Positions 17,561 to 26,976 of a stretch of 39,785 nucleotides of DNA are shown piece by piece (positions within the stretch are counted from its first letter, which is position 1; each line of letters begins with the position of its first letter). The position numbers and the translations under genes are program-made. The notes under the pieces were generated by a model. That model worked only from the letters and a program-made list of their open reading frames with translations, had not been told where the DNA came from and ran no database searches. This DNA comes from Arcobacter sp. 31_11_sub10_T18 (GTDB lineage Bacteria; Campylobacterota; Campylobacteria; Campylobacterales; Arcobacteraceae): positions 1-39,785 of the forward strand of contig MAAG01000069.1 of assembly GCA_002163065.1 (NCBI GenBank), written 5' to 3'.

Positions 17561-19225
17561 ATGGGAATAAGACAACTTATTAGAAAGAGTAATGAAATAT
17601 CAGTTCTTTATATAGAGAATAATTTTCAAGAAACTTCAACCAAAGTAAAACTTCTAAAAACTATTTTTCCAAATATTCATTTGGCACACAATGGGCAAGA
17701 AGGATTAGATGCCTTTTTAGAATTTCACAGTACACATGGCAACTATTTTGATTTGGTTATAACTGAGCTAAATTTACCTATCATGTCTGGATTACAGATG
17801 TTAGATCAGATGAAGTTATATAACAATAATCAAAGAACGCTTATTGTCTCAGATTACGCGAGAAAAGAAGAATTTATTGATATCATTGAACTGGGTATTG
17901 ACGGATACTTACCCAAACCAATCAATCTTACAAGATGTATTTCTTTACTGGAAAAGATTGTAGATAGAATCACTTTTAGTAAACAAAAAGAAATCAGACT
18001 TTCTTTTGTTGATAATTTAACCAAATTAGAAAATAGAAGTGCCCTTTTAAAGCGATTAGAACAAGATGAAGCATCTACTATAATGATTATTGATGTGGAT
18101 ACTATTGAACATATTAATCTAATTTATGGATATGAAGTCGGAAATATAGTTCTTAAAGAATTCAGCCAATTTTTAAATACCTATTGTGCAGAGAAGAACT
18201 ATGTCTTATATAAAGTTGAAAATGAAACCTTTGTGATTTATGATACAAGCGAGTTCATCAACTTTAGTGAATTTGAGAGAAACTTTAATGAACTGCTTGA
18301 GCGAACTAAATTTCATAAAGTAAAAGTTATGGGGATGAATATTGATTTTGATACAACCATGGGAATTGTCATGTGTCAAGACAAAGCCTTTGCAAAAGCC
18401 AATTTAGCACTAGCAAGAGCAAAACAAGAAAATAAAAAATTCTTTACTTATCATAACGAATTTAAAGAACATGAACCCATTGAATATACCATGAAATGGA
18501 GGGAATCCATTAAACAGGCCATTTACAACAAGGAAATTGTGCCTTTCTACCAACCTATAGTAAATAAAAAACAAGAAATCATCAAATACGAAGCGCTTAT
18601 GAGAATTAAACAAGTAGTTGGAGATGAGACAAATTACATTTCTCCTATTTATTTTTTAGATACAGCTGTTAAAACAAAACAATATGAAGCCTTATCTACT
18701 GAAATGATAAAACAAGTTCTTGATCAACTAGAAGTTTGTGATGCAATAATCTCTATTAATGTATCTTATTATGATATTAAAGAAATTGGTTTATTAAATA
18801 TCATACAAGAGTTAATCAAGACTAAAAATACGGATATTTGTTCAAGACTTATCATTGAGATCATTGAAACCAGTAATATTTCTGAATGTGAATACTGTAT
18901 TGAATTTATTCAAGTTGCCAAACAAGCGGGTATTAAAATAGCTATTGATGATTTTGGTACTGGATATTCAAACTTCACCCATATCTTAGATATCAAACCT
19001 GATTACCTTAAAATTGATGGATCTTTGATAAAAAATATTCATAAAGATGAAAATGCTTTGGCTTTAGTAAAAGCTATTGTTGAGTTTTCAAGAAAACTAA
19101 ATATCAAACTTATCGCAGAATTTGTTCATAATAAGGATGTATTCGATGTGGTAAAAAAATTAGGTATTGATGAATTTCAAGGTTATTATTTTGGGGAACC
19201 AAAAAAGCATTTAGGTTGTAATTAG
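17561..19225 (+). CDS. Receiver-GGDEF(degenerate)-EAL protein with Glu at the phospho-site
   Basis: 554 aa, cytoplasmic. A receiver domain (residues 12-130) is followed by a GGDEF-like domain and an EAL domain (about 305-545). In the receiver the phospho-acceptor Asp is Glu (E69 in LVITELNLPIMSG), and the acidic pocket reads YIENN (E19, N20). K119 in YLPKP is kept. The GGDEF signature is replaced by VENETF. The EAL domain is complete: EALMR, SINVS, IEIIET, DDFGTGYSN, KIDGS, AEF, FQGYYF. It is thus likely a c-di-GMP phosphodiesterase with a phosphorylation-independent or phosphomimetic receiver. Its EAL half closely resembles the Cache-EAL protein at 6.5-9 kb, suggesting duplication. Confidence 0.9.
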   Translation: MGIRQLIRKSNEISVLYIENNFQETSTKVKLLKTIFPNIHLAHNGQEGLDAFLEFHSTHGNYFDLVITELNLPIMSGLQMLDQMKLYNNNQRTLIVSDYARKEEFIDIIELGIDGYLPKPINLTRCISLLEKIVDRITFSKQKEIRLSFVDNLTKLENRSALLKRLEQDEASTIMIIDVDTIEHINLIYGYEVGNIVLKEFSQFLNTYCAEKNYVLYKVENETFVIYDTSEFINFSEFERNFNELLERTKFHKVKVMGMNIDFDTTMGIVMCQDKAFAKANLALARAKQENKKFFTYHNEFKEHEPIEYTMKWRESIKQAIYNKEIVPFYQPIVNKKQEIIKYEALMRIKQVVGDETNYISPIYFLDTAVKTKQYEALSTEMIKQVLDQLEVCDAIISINVSYYDIKEIGLLNIIQELIKTKNTDICSRLIIEIIETSNISECEYCIEFIQVAKQAGIKIAIDDFGTGYSNFTHILDIKPDYLKIDGSLIKNIHKDENALALVKAIVEFSRKLNIKLIAEFVHNKDVFDVVKKLGIDEFQGYYFGEPKKHLGCN

Positions 19226-19380
19226 TTAGAGAAAAATAATTTTATTACTTGTTTCTTCATATTTAAAATATGTCATTTTTTTGTAATCTAAATGTAACAT
19301 TTTATGATATACTGTTTCATTGTTGAAATAAGGATTGAATATTTTAAACTGCCATTACCTTGTAAGTGAGTGTTCTTAGT

Positions 19381-21417
19381 ATGTTTAACGAAAAGAACAT
19401 ACCAAAATTTATTTCATATTTACCTCCTCTTGGAATTATATTTGTAACTATTATATTTATTTTACTTATTGTTAAAAATGACTATGACCAATTAGATTTT
19501 GAAAATGTACAAATCAAAGAATCCTATATCAAAGAAGAAACACAATCTTTAAAAAATAGTGTTAATGATGTCATACTCTATAAACAATTTCTTGAAAAGA
19601 AACAAGAGACCTTAAAGCAACAACTTCTTCAAGAAGATGTTATTAATTTCATAAAAAATGTACTCTCAAAAAATCATAATTATATTTTTATTATTGATGA
19701 CAAAGCCAATGTCATTTATCATCCTTTTATTGAAAAAGGAACAAATACATGGGATGTAACCGATCGAGCAGGCCTAAAATTAACGCAAACCTTCATTCAA
19801 ATAGCAAAAAATAATCAAGAAGGCGATTATCTAACTTACCTATGGAATAAACCTGAAGAATCAACAGCCAAAAAGAAAACTGCTTTTGTGTATTATTTAA
19901 AACAGTGGAATTGGATTTTGGGAACAGGAACTTATCTCGATGATGTGGAATCCAAAATTATACAAAATACCTATGCTTTAAATCAAAAAATAACTCAAAA
20001 TATTTCCTATACCATATTGTTATCTATTGTATTAACCCTTATTACTTTAATCATTTCTTTTTTCTTCTCAAGAATCATCAATCAGATTTTTGCCACTTAT
20101 AAAAAAGATGCGATTTTCAAAGAAAAAAAGCTTAAAAAACTCAATAGAAGTTTACAAAAACTGGCAAATGAAGAAATAAAAAAACGTTCTTTAAAAGAAA
20201 AAGAATTGGAATATGCGCATATAGAAAGACTAACAGGTTTACCCAATAGATTAAAACTCTCAGAAATACTAGAAGATGTGCAAAGTGCCAAACTGGCTAT
20301 TTTAAATATAGATAGATTTATAGATATCAATAATTTTTACTCACCCAAACTCTCAGATTTGTTATTAAAAGAAATCGCAAAACTCTTAGTGGAGTCTTTT
20401 AAAAACAAAAAAGATGTGACTATCTTTAAACTTCCTGTTGATGAGTATGCAATATTTACAAGTTCGCAATTCATATCTGATTTTGAGTTTACCAATATCT
20501 GTCAATTGGCTATTCGACTCATCGAGCGAAGACCATTTTTAATCCAAAATAATGAAATTCTTGTGTCAATAACTGCAGGAATTTCTTTATCTTGTGAAAA
20601 CACTTATATCAATGCAGATACCGCATTAAAAATTGCAAAAGATAAACACAAAAGTTTGTTTGTTTATAATAAAAATGACAATGTTGAGCTAAACTTCCAA
20701 AATAATATCAAGTGGACCAAAATTTTAAAAGCTGCAGTTAATGAACATCGAATTGTTGTTTTTAAACAACCTATCGTTTCTAATACAGATACAAACACTA
20801 AAAAATATGAATGTTTAATAAGAATCAAACAAAATGATGGGACTTTTATATCACCGTTTCATTTTTTAGAAATTTCTAAAAAAATAAAACTCTATCCTAA
20901 GTTGACCAAAATAGTGGTATCTCAAGCCTTTAAACATTTCTCACAAAATGACAGTGAGTTTTCTATTAATTTAACACTGGATGATATTACCAATAAAGAT
21001 ACCGTAAGATATATTACACACAAGCTGGAAAAGTATGATATTGCCAATCGTGTGATTTTTGAAATCGTTGAGAGCGAAGGTATTGATAGTTTTGAAGAGG
21101 TATCTGTATTTATAAAAACCATGAAAGAATATGGGTGTAAAATTGCTATTGATGATTTTGGTACTGGATATTCTAACTTTGAATACCTTATGAAACTCAA
21201 TGTTGATTATATAAAAATTGATGGCTCATTTATAAAAAACATCGATACCAATGCCCAATCACAACTTATATCTGATTTGATCATCACCTTTGCCAAAAAG
21301 CAAGGTATATCAACTATTGCAGAATTCGTCCATAGTAAAAAAGTACTTCGTAAAGTTCAAGAGATGGGTATTGATTATTCCCAAGGTTTTTATTTAGGCG
21401 AACCAAAGGAGATTTAA
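19381..21417 (+). CDS. Cache-GGDEF(degenerate)-EAL phosphodiesterase
   Basis: 678 aa from the ATG. TM1 (PPLGIIFVTIIFILLIV), a periplasmic single Cache_2-type domain (NYIFIIDDKANVIYHPF, WNWILGTGTYLDDVE), TM2 near residue 215-235, a coiled linker, a GGDEF-like domain and an EAL domain; there is no clear HAMP. The GGDEF motif is PVDEY. The EAL residues are intact: ECLIR, SINLT, FEIVES, DDFGTGYSN, KIDGS, AEF, SQGFYLGEP. The ORF track uses a GTG at 19366; neither start has a good ribosome site, and I prefer the ATG. It follows the RR-EAL gene on the same strand after about 150 nt, so the two may be separate units. Confidence 0.88.
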   Translation: MFNEKNIPKFISYLPPLGIIFVTIIFILLIVKNDYDQLDFENVQIKESYIKEETQSLKNSVNDVILYKQFLEKKQETLKQQLLQEDVINFIKNVLSKNHNYIFIIDDKANVIYHPFIEKGTNTWDVTDRAGLKLTQTFIQIAKNNQEGDYLTYLWNKPEESTAKKKTAFVYYLKQWNWILGTGTYLDDVESKIIQNTYALNQKITQNISYTILLSIVLTLITLIISFFFSRIINQIFATYKKDAIFKEKKLKKLNRSLQKLANEEIKKRSLKEKELEYAHIERLTGLPNRLKLSEILEDVQSAKLAILNIDRFIDINNFYSPKLSDLLLKEIAKLLVESFKNKKDVTIFKLPVDEYAIFTSSQFISDFEFTNICQLAIRLIERRPFLIQNNEILVSITAGISLSCENTYINADTALKIAKDKHKSLFVYNKNDNVELNFQNNIKWTKILKAAVNEHRIVVFKQPIVSNTDTNTKKYECLIRIKQNDGTFISPFHFLEISKKIKLYPKLTKIVVSQAFKHFSQNDSEFSINLTLDDITNKDTVRYITHKLEKYDIANRVIFEIVESEGIDSFEEVSVFIKTMKEYGCKIAIDDFGTGYSNFEYLMKLNVDYIKIDGSFIKNIDTNAQSQLISDLIITFAKKQGISTIAEFVHSKKVLRKVQEMGIDYSQGFYLGEPKEI

Positions 21418-21532
21418 AATTATAGAGGTACTTAACCACCTAAGCTTAATTATTTAACTATATATAATTATTAACACATTAATTAGCAATTAGAGAATAT
21501 ATTAGTGTACCCATTTATGGAAAGTAGCAACT

Positions 21533-23212
21533 ATGTTTAAATCAACAAAAGGGCTTTTAACACTATTTTTTATCTCACTGTTTATTAGTTTGTTTTTGAT
21601 TCTTTCTTTAGAGAAAAAAGAACAGGATGAATTTCAAATATTAAGTGAAGCCAGTTTACTGCTTGAAAAACTAAACTCGGATATTCTCATGTTACGTCGA
21701 CATGAAAAAGATTTTTTATCCAGAAAAAACAACAAATATATTATACTTTTTAATAAAGCTCACCGTACTATTCAAACACATATTCTTATTTTAATAGATG
21801 ATTTACAACATGAAAAAATTGATTCACATTTACTGATAACTTTTCGTAAGAGTATCAATAGATATGCCGACTTATTCAATCAACTGGCACTAAAACAAGA
21901 AACTCTGGGTTACCATGAAAGTGAATCCAAACACTTGGAGGTAACATTGATTGCCAAAGAACTCCAAACAGCAGTACAAAACAATAAAGAGTTAAATGAG
22001 TCTATACACTCCCTCGTAGATCATGAAAACAATTTTATTTTACAGCGAAATATGAGATACAAAGATTTTTTTATTTTTGAAAAATCCATATTATTAAAAA
22101 AAATAAAAGACCCAAAGATTAAAATACTTCTTGATATTTATACAAATAGGTTTTTAGACTTTGTACAAACAGAAATAGATATTGGATTAAATGAAAATTT
22201 AGGACTTCACGGGAAAATGAGAACTGAAGTACATGAAAGTGAAGATATTTTAGTCAATTTATCCAAACAATTAACATTTGATCTCAATGCTCAATCCGAG
22301 GATTTAAAAAAGTTCACACATCTCTTTACCTTCATTATTTTTGTAGTGATGATACTTATTTCTATTGTATTGGTTCGTTTTTTTATGAGTGAATCAAAAG
22401 TAGATGAATTAATTATTCTAAATAAAAAACTCAAACATACCTTAGATGAACTTGAACACACGCAAGACAAACTAATAGAGTCAGAAAAAATGGCCAGTTT
22501 AGGTAGTATTGTAGCAGGTGTTGCCCATGAAATTAATACCCCTTTGGGAATTGCACTGACAGGTATCACCTACTTTGATAGTATCTCCTTACATATACGA
22601 GAACTCTATACTGAAAATGACATGTCTCAAGATGAATTTGAAACCTATCTTAACAAAACAGAAGAAATATCTGAACAAATTGTTTCTAATATTACCAGAG
22701 CGAGTAATCTGGTTCAAGCTTTTAAACAAATCTCTGTGGATCAGACCCATGAAGAAAAAAGAAGGTTTTATGTAAAAGAATACACCGATGGTTTAATTTT
22801 ATCCATCTCTAGTCAAATTAAAAAGACACAATTAATTATCCACAATAACATTCCTAAAGATGTTAAAGTTAGTACTTATCCCGGTGCTTTTGGACAGGTA
22901 ATTACTAACTTGATTATGAATTCAATTTTACATGGGTATATCAATGAAAAAAAAGGCCACATTCATATTGAGTTAAAAGAAGAAGCTACACAAGTAGTGC
23001 TTTCATATAAGGATGATGGAAAAGGAATCAACCCAAAAGAGTTACCTTATATTTTTGATGCATTTTTCACGACAAAAAAAAGCTCTGGGGGTACAGGTCT
23101 TGGACTAAATATTTTATATAATATTGTTCAAAAACAATTTAAAGGAGAAGTGAGTTGTACCAGTGAAATTAACAAAGGTGTACACTTTACAATTACCATT
23201 CCTTCCATTTAA
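21533..23212 (+). CDS. Membrane sensor histidine kinase with a helical periplasmic domain
   Basis: 559 aa. TM1 (about 8-25), a periplasmic all-helical region (26-262), TM2 (263-285), a coiled coil, then the kinase core. The phospho-acceptor is H332 in VAGVAHEINTPLG. The ATPase domain has the N box NLIMNSILHGY, G1 box DDGKGI and G2 box GGTGLGLNIL. The sensor has two related stretches (MLRRHEKDFLSR and DHENNFILQRN), which resemble the helical bimodular (HBM) ligand-binding domain; that assignment is tentative. There is no response regulator next to it apart from the RR-EAL protein two genes upstream, so it is an orphan. Ligand unknown. Confidence 0.88.
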   Translation: MFKSTKGLLTLFFISLFISLFLILSLEKKEQDEFQILSEASLLLEKLNSDILMLRRHEKDFLSRKNNKYIILFNKAHRTIQTHILILIDDLQHEKIDSHLLITFRKSINRYADLFNQLALKQETLGYHESESKHLEVTLIAKELQTAVQNNKELNESIHSLVDHENNFILQRNMRYKDFFIFEKSILLKKIKDPKIKILLDIYTNRFLDFVQTEIDIGLNENLGLHGKMRTEVHESEDILVNLSKQLTFDLNAQSEDLKKFTHLFTFIIFVVMILISIVLVRFFMSESKVDELIILNKKLKHTLDELEHTQDKLIESEKMASLGSIVAGVAHEINTPLGIALTGITYFDSISLHIRELYTENDMSQDEFETYLNKTEEISEQIVSNITRASNLVQAFKQISVDQTHEEKRRFYVKEYTDGLILSISSQIKKTQLIIHNNIPKDVKVSTYPGAFGQVITNLIMNSILHGYINEKKGHIHIELKEEATQVVLSYKDDGKGINPKELPYIFDAFFTTKKSSGGTGLGLNILYNIVQKQFKGEVSCTSEINKGVHFTITIPSI

Positions 23213-23328
23213 TCCTACTAACTTTCCAATATACTTATGCTCAGAAATTATTAATTTCTTTTGTAAATATTCTGTAACTAAGCTGTCTTTTATAGGACTA
23301 ATCTTATCCTCTGTAAGAAGGATTAAAC

Positions 23329-23709
23329 ATGAGTGAAATAAAACTAGAAAAAGATACACTAATTGTTTCTGAAACAGATGAAAAGGGAATTCTCATTTAT
23401 GCAAATGAAGAATTTTGTAAAATATCTGGATATACAAAAGATGAATTAATTGGACAAGATAACAATATAGTTAGACATCCTGACATGCCAAAAGAAACCT
23501 CTTTAGAATTATGGAATGCAATTCAAGCTGGAGAGATTTGGAATGGTATTGTTAAAAATAAAACAAAAAATGGGGATTTTTATTGGCTCAATGCCACTGC
23601 TTATTCTTCAAAAGATGCCAATGGAAATAAAAGATATATTTCTATTCGAGTTAAACCAACAGATGCAGAAATTAAACATGCCATTGCATTATATAACTTA
23701 TCAGAATAA
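23329..23709 (+). CDS. Single PAS-domain protein (Aer/CetB type)
   Basis: 126 aa. It is essentially one PAS domain: EFCKISGYTKDELIGQDNNI, RHPDMP, then the FYWLNATAYSSKD core. This is the pattern of Aer and Campylobacter CetB PAS domains, which bind FAD for energy taxis. FAD binding here is inference. The ribosome site AAGGAT precedes the ATG. It ends 8 nt before the soluble chemoreceptor gene, so the two are almost certainly co-transcribed and probably work as a split sensor-transducer pair. Confidence 0.88.
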   Translation: MSEIKLEKDTLIVSETDEKGILIYANEEFCKISGYTKDELIGQDNNIVRHPDMPKETSLELWNAIQAGEIWNGIVKNKTKNGDFYWLNATAYSSKDANGNKRYISIRVKPTDAEIKHAIALYNLSE

Positions 23710-23717
23710 GGATCAAG

Positions 23718-24977
23718 ATGTTTTTTAATACAAAAAAAGATAAAAAAGCAATTCTAAACACATTAGATTTACTAGAAAAATATATAGTAGAAGATATTAA
23801 CAAAATTGACGAGACACACACATGTAGCTCAGGTGATTTTAAAGAAATAGAAAAAAAACTCTCTTCCATTAATACTTTAATACAAAAAAGAGATCAAAAG
23901 AACTTGACGGTTTATGGTGAGATCATGTTGGCTTGTGAAAAGTTATCTGATGGGTTTACCAATGATAAAATCACTTCAACAGCAGATGATATTAAAATCA
24001 ATTATATTGCAAAAAGTTTAAATACCATGTTTGACAAACTTAACACAGGAATAAACAATGCATTAGAAGTATTATCACAATACGAGAATCAAAACTATTT
24101 AAACAAAATAGAAACGCAACTCTTTAGAGGAGGTGCTTTTAAACAGCTATTTGAAGGAGTAAACTCTTTAAATGACAAAATTGTTGAACAAGTTTCATCT
24201 ACTTATAAACAAGGTTTAATTTTAGAAAAAGAATCCAGTATATTAACAAAAAAAGCAACCACACTTTCTAATTCTGCGCAGCATCAAGCAGCTGCCATTG
24301 AAGAAACAGCTGCAGCTATTGTTGAAATTTCATCTATATTTTCTAGTAATTCACAACACATTACTTCAGTCATTGAAGTTGGTAATAACGTAAAAGAATC
24401 ATCAATTAAAGGTCTATCACTAGCCAAAGACACAGATAGTGCCATGGATGAAATATATGGATTTACCAATAAAACCTTCGAAGCGGTATCTCAAATAGCC
24501 CAAATCGCCTTCCAAACCAATATTCTCTCACTTAATGCAGCTGTTGAAGCAGCAACTGCGGGTGAAGCTGGAAAAGGTTTTGCAGTTGTGGCTCAAGAGG
24601 TGAGAAACTTAGCAAACAGAAGTGCAGATGTGGCCAAAGAAATCGAAGGGCTCATGGATGTTTTACGTACAAAAGTAGAAACGGGTAAAAATATTGCAAC
24701 GGTTATGACTTCTGATTATGAAGAAATGATTGTAAACATTAATAAAACGGTAGAACTCATTGATACCATTTCATCCGCATCAAAAGAACAAGAAACTGGA
24801 GTTAATCAAATAAATAATGCCATTAATGATATTGATATCTCTACTCAAAAAAATGCTTCAATTGCACAAGATGTAAGTGAAATTTCATCAAAGAATTATA
24901 CTGTTGCACAACAAATGGTAGAAGCCAGTGAAAGTATTAAATTTGTAGGAAAAGAAAATATTGTTTTAGAAGACTAA
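23718..24977 (+). CDS. Soluble methyl-accepting chemotaxis protein, partner of the PAS protein
   Basis: 419 aa with no membrane segment and no HAMP that I can recognise. Residues 1-150 are helical and unassigned. The C-terminal half is a chemoreceptor signalling domain whose hairpin tip (FQTNILSLNAAVEAATAGEAGKGFAVVAQEVRNLA) is fully conserved, shown here as one known motif region in part. CheA/CheW coupling is therefore expected. Campylobacter CetA, the partner of CetB, is membrane-anchored with a HAMP, so this is a cytoplasmic variation on the same idea. It converges with the MFS gene. Confidence 0.9.
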   Translation: MFFNTKKDKKAILNTLDLLEKYIVEDINKIDETHTCSSGDFKEIEKKLSSINTLIQKRDQKNLTVYGEIMLACEKLSDGFTNDKITSTADDIKINYIAKSLNTMFDKLNTGINNALEVLSQYENQNYLNKIETQLFRGGAFKQLFEGVNSLNDKIVEQVSSTYKQGLILEKESSILTKKATTLSNSAQHQAAAIEETAAAIVEISSIFSSNSQHITSVIEVGNNVKESSIKGLSLAKDTDSAMDEIYGFTNKTFEAVSQIAQIAFQTNILSLNAAVEAATAGEAGKGFAVVAQEVRNLANRSADVAKEIEGLMDVLRTKVETGKNIATVMTSDYEEMIVNINKTVELIDTISSASKEQETGVNQINNAINDIDISTQKNASIAQDVSEISSKNYTVAQQMVEASESIKFVGKENIVLED

Positions 24978-24998
24978 GGTTTAATCATTTTTAATACA

Positions 24999-25024
24999 GA
25001 AGAGGCAAATATCCTGGCCTCTTC
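24999..25024. terminator. Hairpin between convergent MCP and MFS genes
   Basis: GAAGAGGC / GCCTCTTC, 8-bp stem with a 10-nt loop, overlapping the MFS stop. On the plus strand a T7 run follows 8 nt later. Possible bidirectional terminator. Confidence 0.45.
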
Positions 25025-26180
25025 AATCACCCTTTTTTTCAAGTACAAATATATGTCTATTAAAGTATACAAGAGTAAACACAAAAATCAGAGCCAATAT
25101 AAAAACTCCCAATAAAATATTCCATCCAAAATGACTATAAATAATAGAAGGTATTACAGAACCCAAAGCCCCTCCAATATAATAAAATGACAAGTACATT
25201 CCAGAAGTCAAGCCTTTTTGACTTTCTTTCATAGAGTTTGCCATACCCGTAGCAATTGAATGTACCGTAAACATTCCAATACATAGTAAGAACATCATAA
25301 TAAAAATAAAGGTTAAATTCTCAGCTGCAAAAAATATAGCCATCAAGATATAGAATACCCCGCCTGCCAGAATTGCTGTTATTTCACTGCCAAAGAACTT
25401 AATTATTTTTCTTGATAAAAGTGCTACAACAACACCCGATCCATATCCCAAATATAACAAACCAATGGTAAACTCAGAAACATCTCCAAAAAGTTCTTTC
25501 ATCCGAAAAGGAATAAGATTTAATAAACCTGCAAAAACAAAAAAGACTGTAAACATCAGCAAATAAATTAACGAAAATCTTTTATCTCTCAAAATCTCCA
25601 TAATATCTTTGATGTTTGCTTTTGTCATTTTTGTCGCCACATCTAAATTTAATTTTCGAATAAAAACAAGTCCCAGTAATAAGGCAATACTTAAAGTAAA
25701 AAAAACAGCTCTCCATCCAAATTCACTGGCAATATATCCCGACATCACTCTTCCCACCAAAGCACCAAAAACTGTAGATGCAACATAAATAGACATATTA
25801 TATTGAATATTTTTTTTGTCAATATTGGCTAAGATGGTCATGGATGATGTCAAAATAGCTGGAACGGTTAAACCTTCCAAACAACGTGCAAATAAAAACA
25901 TCTCAAAACTATTACTAAAGCCCAAGACCAGATTCGTAAAAAATAAAATGACAGAAGAAATACTCAGCATTTTTTTGGCACTGATACTTTCTAATATATA
26001 TCCATAAACAATAGGCGCTACAGCTAGCCAAAACATAATAACTGCTGTGAATAAAGAAGATTCAACTATTGAGATATTAAATTCATCTGATAAAAGAGGT
26101 TGGAGGGGTTGAGTAGCGTACATCACAGACAAGACCACAATGATATTATATATTATAATATATAGAGCATTTTTATTCAT
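25023..26180 (-). CDS. MFS transporter (drug/metabolite exporter type)
   Basis: 385 aa with about 12 membrane helices, typical of the major facilitator superfamily. The first helix is followed by YATQPLQPLLSDEF, similar to the YnfM-like group of exporters. The substrate cannot be predicted. It starts 31 nt after the XRE-cupin regulator gene on the same strand, so the pair forms an operon, and the regulator probably responds to a ligand of the transporter or of the divergent genes. Confidence 0.88.
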   Translation of the reverse strand: MNKNALYIIIYNIIVVLSVMYATQPLQPLLSDEFNISIVESSLFTAVIMFWLAVAPIVYGYILESISAKKMLSISSVILFFTNLVLGFSNSFEMFLFARCLEGLTVPAILTSSMTILANIDKKNIQYNMSIYVASTVFGALVGRVMSGYIASEFGWRAVFFTLSIALLLGLVFIRKLNLDVATKMTKANIKDIMEILRDKRFSLIYLLMFTVFFVFAGLLNLIPFRMKELFGDVSEFTIGLLYLGYGSGVVVALLSRKIIKFFGSEITAILAGGVFYILMAIFFAAENLTFIFIMMFLLCIGMFTVHSIATGMANSMKESQKGLTSGMYLSFYYIGGALGSVIPSIIYSHFGWNILLGVFILALIFVFTLVYFNRHIFVLEKKGD

Positions 26181-26211
26181 TAGGATGTCCCAGTGTGTTT
26201 ATAAAAAGAAT

Positions 26212-26793
26212 TTAAAAGGAAGGAGGAGTGATGACACTAATATATCTGGCTTTTACAGTACCCTTATTTTCAATTTTATGAGGAGATACAGGGTTAAAGC
26301 GAATACTATCACCTTCATTTAAGACAAACACCTGTTGTTCTAATAATACTTCAATAGTACCTTCTAGAACATAATCACATTCTTCTCCACCTTGAGTATG
26401 GGGTAAAACTTCATCTGTAACTCGACCAGGCTCTAGTTCCACTAAAATAAATTCTAATGCACCCTGTAAATTTGGAGTTAGTAATTCACATTTGTATAAA
26501 GGGTCTGGAAAGAATATTTTTTTTCTTGCATTTTTTCGTACCACATACATGGCTTCATTGTTAGTAGTATCAATGGTTTCATTTTCATCATCAGTGAAAA
26601 TATGTGCAATAGTCGTATCGAGTACTTTTGCAATTTTCCGAAGGGTTTCAACTGATCCAGAAGTTGAACCATTTTCTAATAGTGATAACATTCCAACAGA
26701 AATACCTGCATCAAGCGCCAATTTTTTGGCAGTCATTTTTTTTACTTTACGCAAAGACTTAATTTTTTGGCCTACTTCAAAATCTACTGACAC
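26212..26793 (-). CDS. XRE-family regulator with C-terminal cupin domain
   Basis: 193 aa. The helix-turn-helix domain (residues about 8-62) includes KKLALDAGISVGMLSLLENG, and the cupin domain (about 110-190) includes PHTQGGEECDYVLEGTIEV. Proteins of this class often control amino-acid or polyamine genes by sensing small ligands in the cupin. The GTG start is supported by AGGA 6 nt upstream. It is divergent from the flavoprotein-alanine dehydrogenase operon, and the gap holds several palindromes, so it may control both sides. Confidence 0.92.
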   Translation of the reverse strand: MSVDFEVGQKIKSLRKVKKMTAKKLALDAGISVGMLSLLENGSTSGSVETLRKIAKVLDTTIAHIFTDDENETIDTTNNEAMYVVRKNARKKIFFPDPLYKCELLTPNLQGALEFILVELEPGRVTDEVLPHTQGGEECDYVLEGTIEVLLEQQVFVLNEGDSIRFNPVSPHKIENKGTVKARYISVITPPSF

Positions 26794-26833
26794 ATTAATT
26801 CCTACTATTTAAGTGCCTTGAGTGTATCTAATT

Positions 26834-26849
26834 TTGGCTTTGAAGCCAA
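26834..26849. repeat. Inverted repeat TTGGCTT-N2-AAGCCAA
   Basis: A perfect 7-bp inverted repeat with a 2-nt centre, 41 nt upstream of the XRE-cupin start. Possible operator. Confidence 0.5.
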
Positions 26850-26858
26850 TTCACACTA

Positions 26859-26877
26859 AGTTCAATCAAATTGAACT
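26859..26877. promoter_or_regulatory. 19-bp palindrome, candidate operator
   Basis: AGTTCAAT-CAA-ATTGAACT is a perfect palindrome with 8-bp arms, 66 nt upstream of the XRE-cupin start. Its size and symmetry suit a dimeric helix-turn-helix protein. The regulator encoded next to it is the obvious candidate. Confidence 0.6.
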
Positions 26878-26915
26878 ATCAATATATTTAATATTATTGA
26901 AATATTTGTTGTTAA

Positions 26916-26976
26916 TTTAAACTATTTAAGGTTAATAATGTAATTTAATTTAATATGATTAAACTATTTAATAGTT
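26916..26976. repeat. Two palindromic direct repeats TTAAACTATTTAA
   Basis: The 13-mer TTAAACTATTTAA (itself a palindrome around CTA) occurs at 26917-26929 and 26959-26971, 42 bp apart, about four helical turns. The second copy overlaps a longer palindrome AACTATT-T-AATAGTT (26962-26976). The rest of this 306-nt gap is AT-rich; a further inverted pair ATTGAA / TTCAAT lies at 27038-27057, close to the flavoprotein gene. Confidence 0.5.

Noticed and set aside
21521-21529. AAAGTAGCA upstream of the histidine kinase gene, identical to the aapJ box core
   Set aside because: It is a single copy that overlaps the ribosome-binding region 4 nt before the start codon, with no 11-bp partner. Most likely chance.
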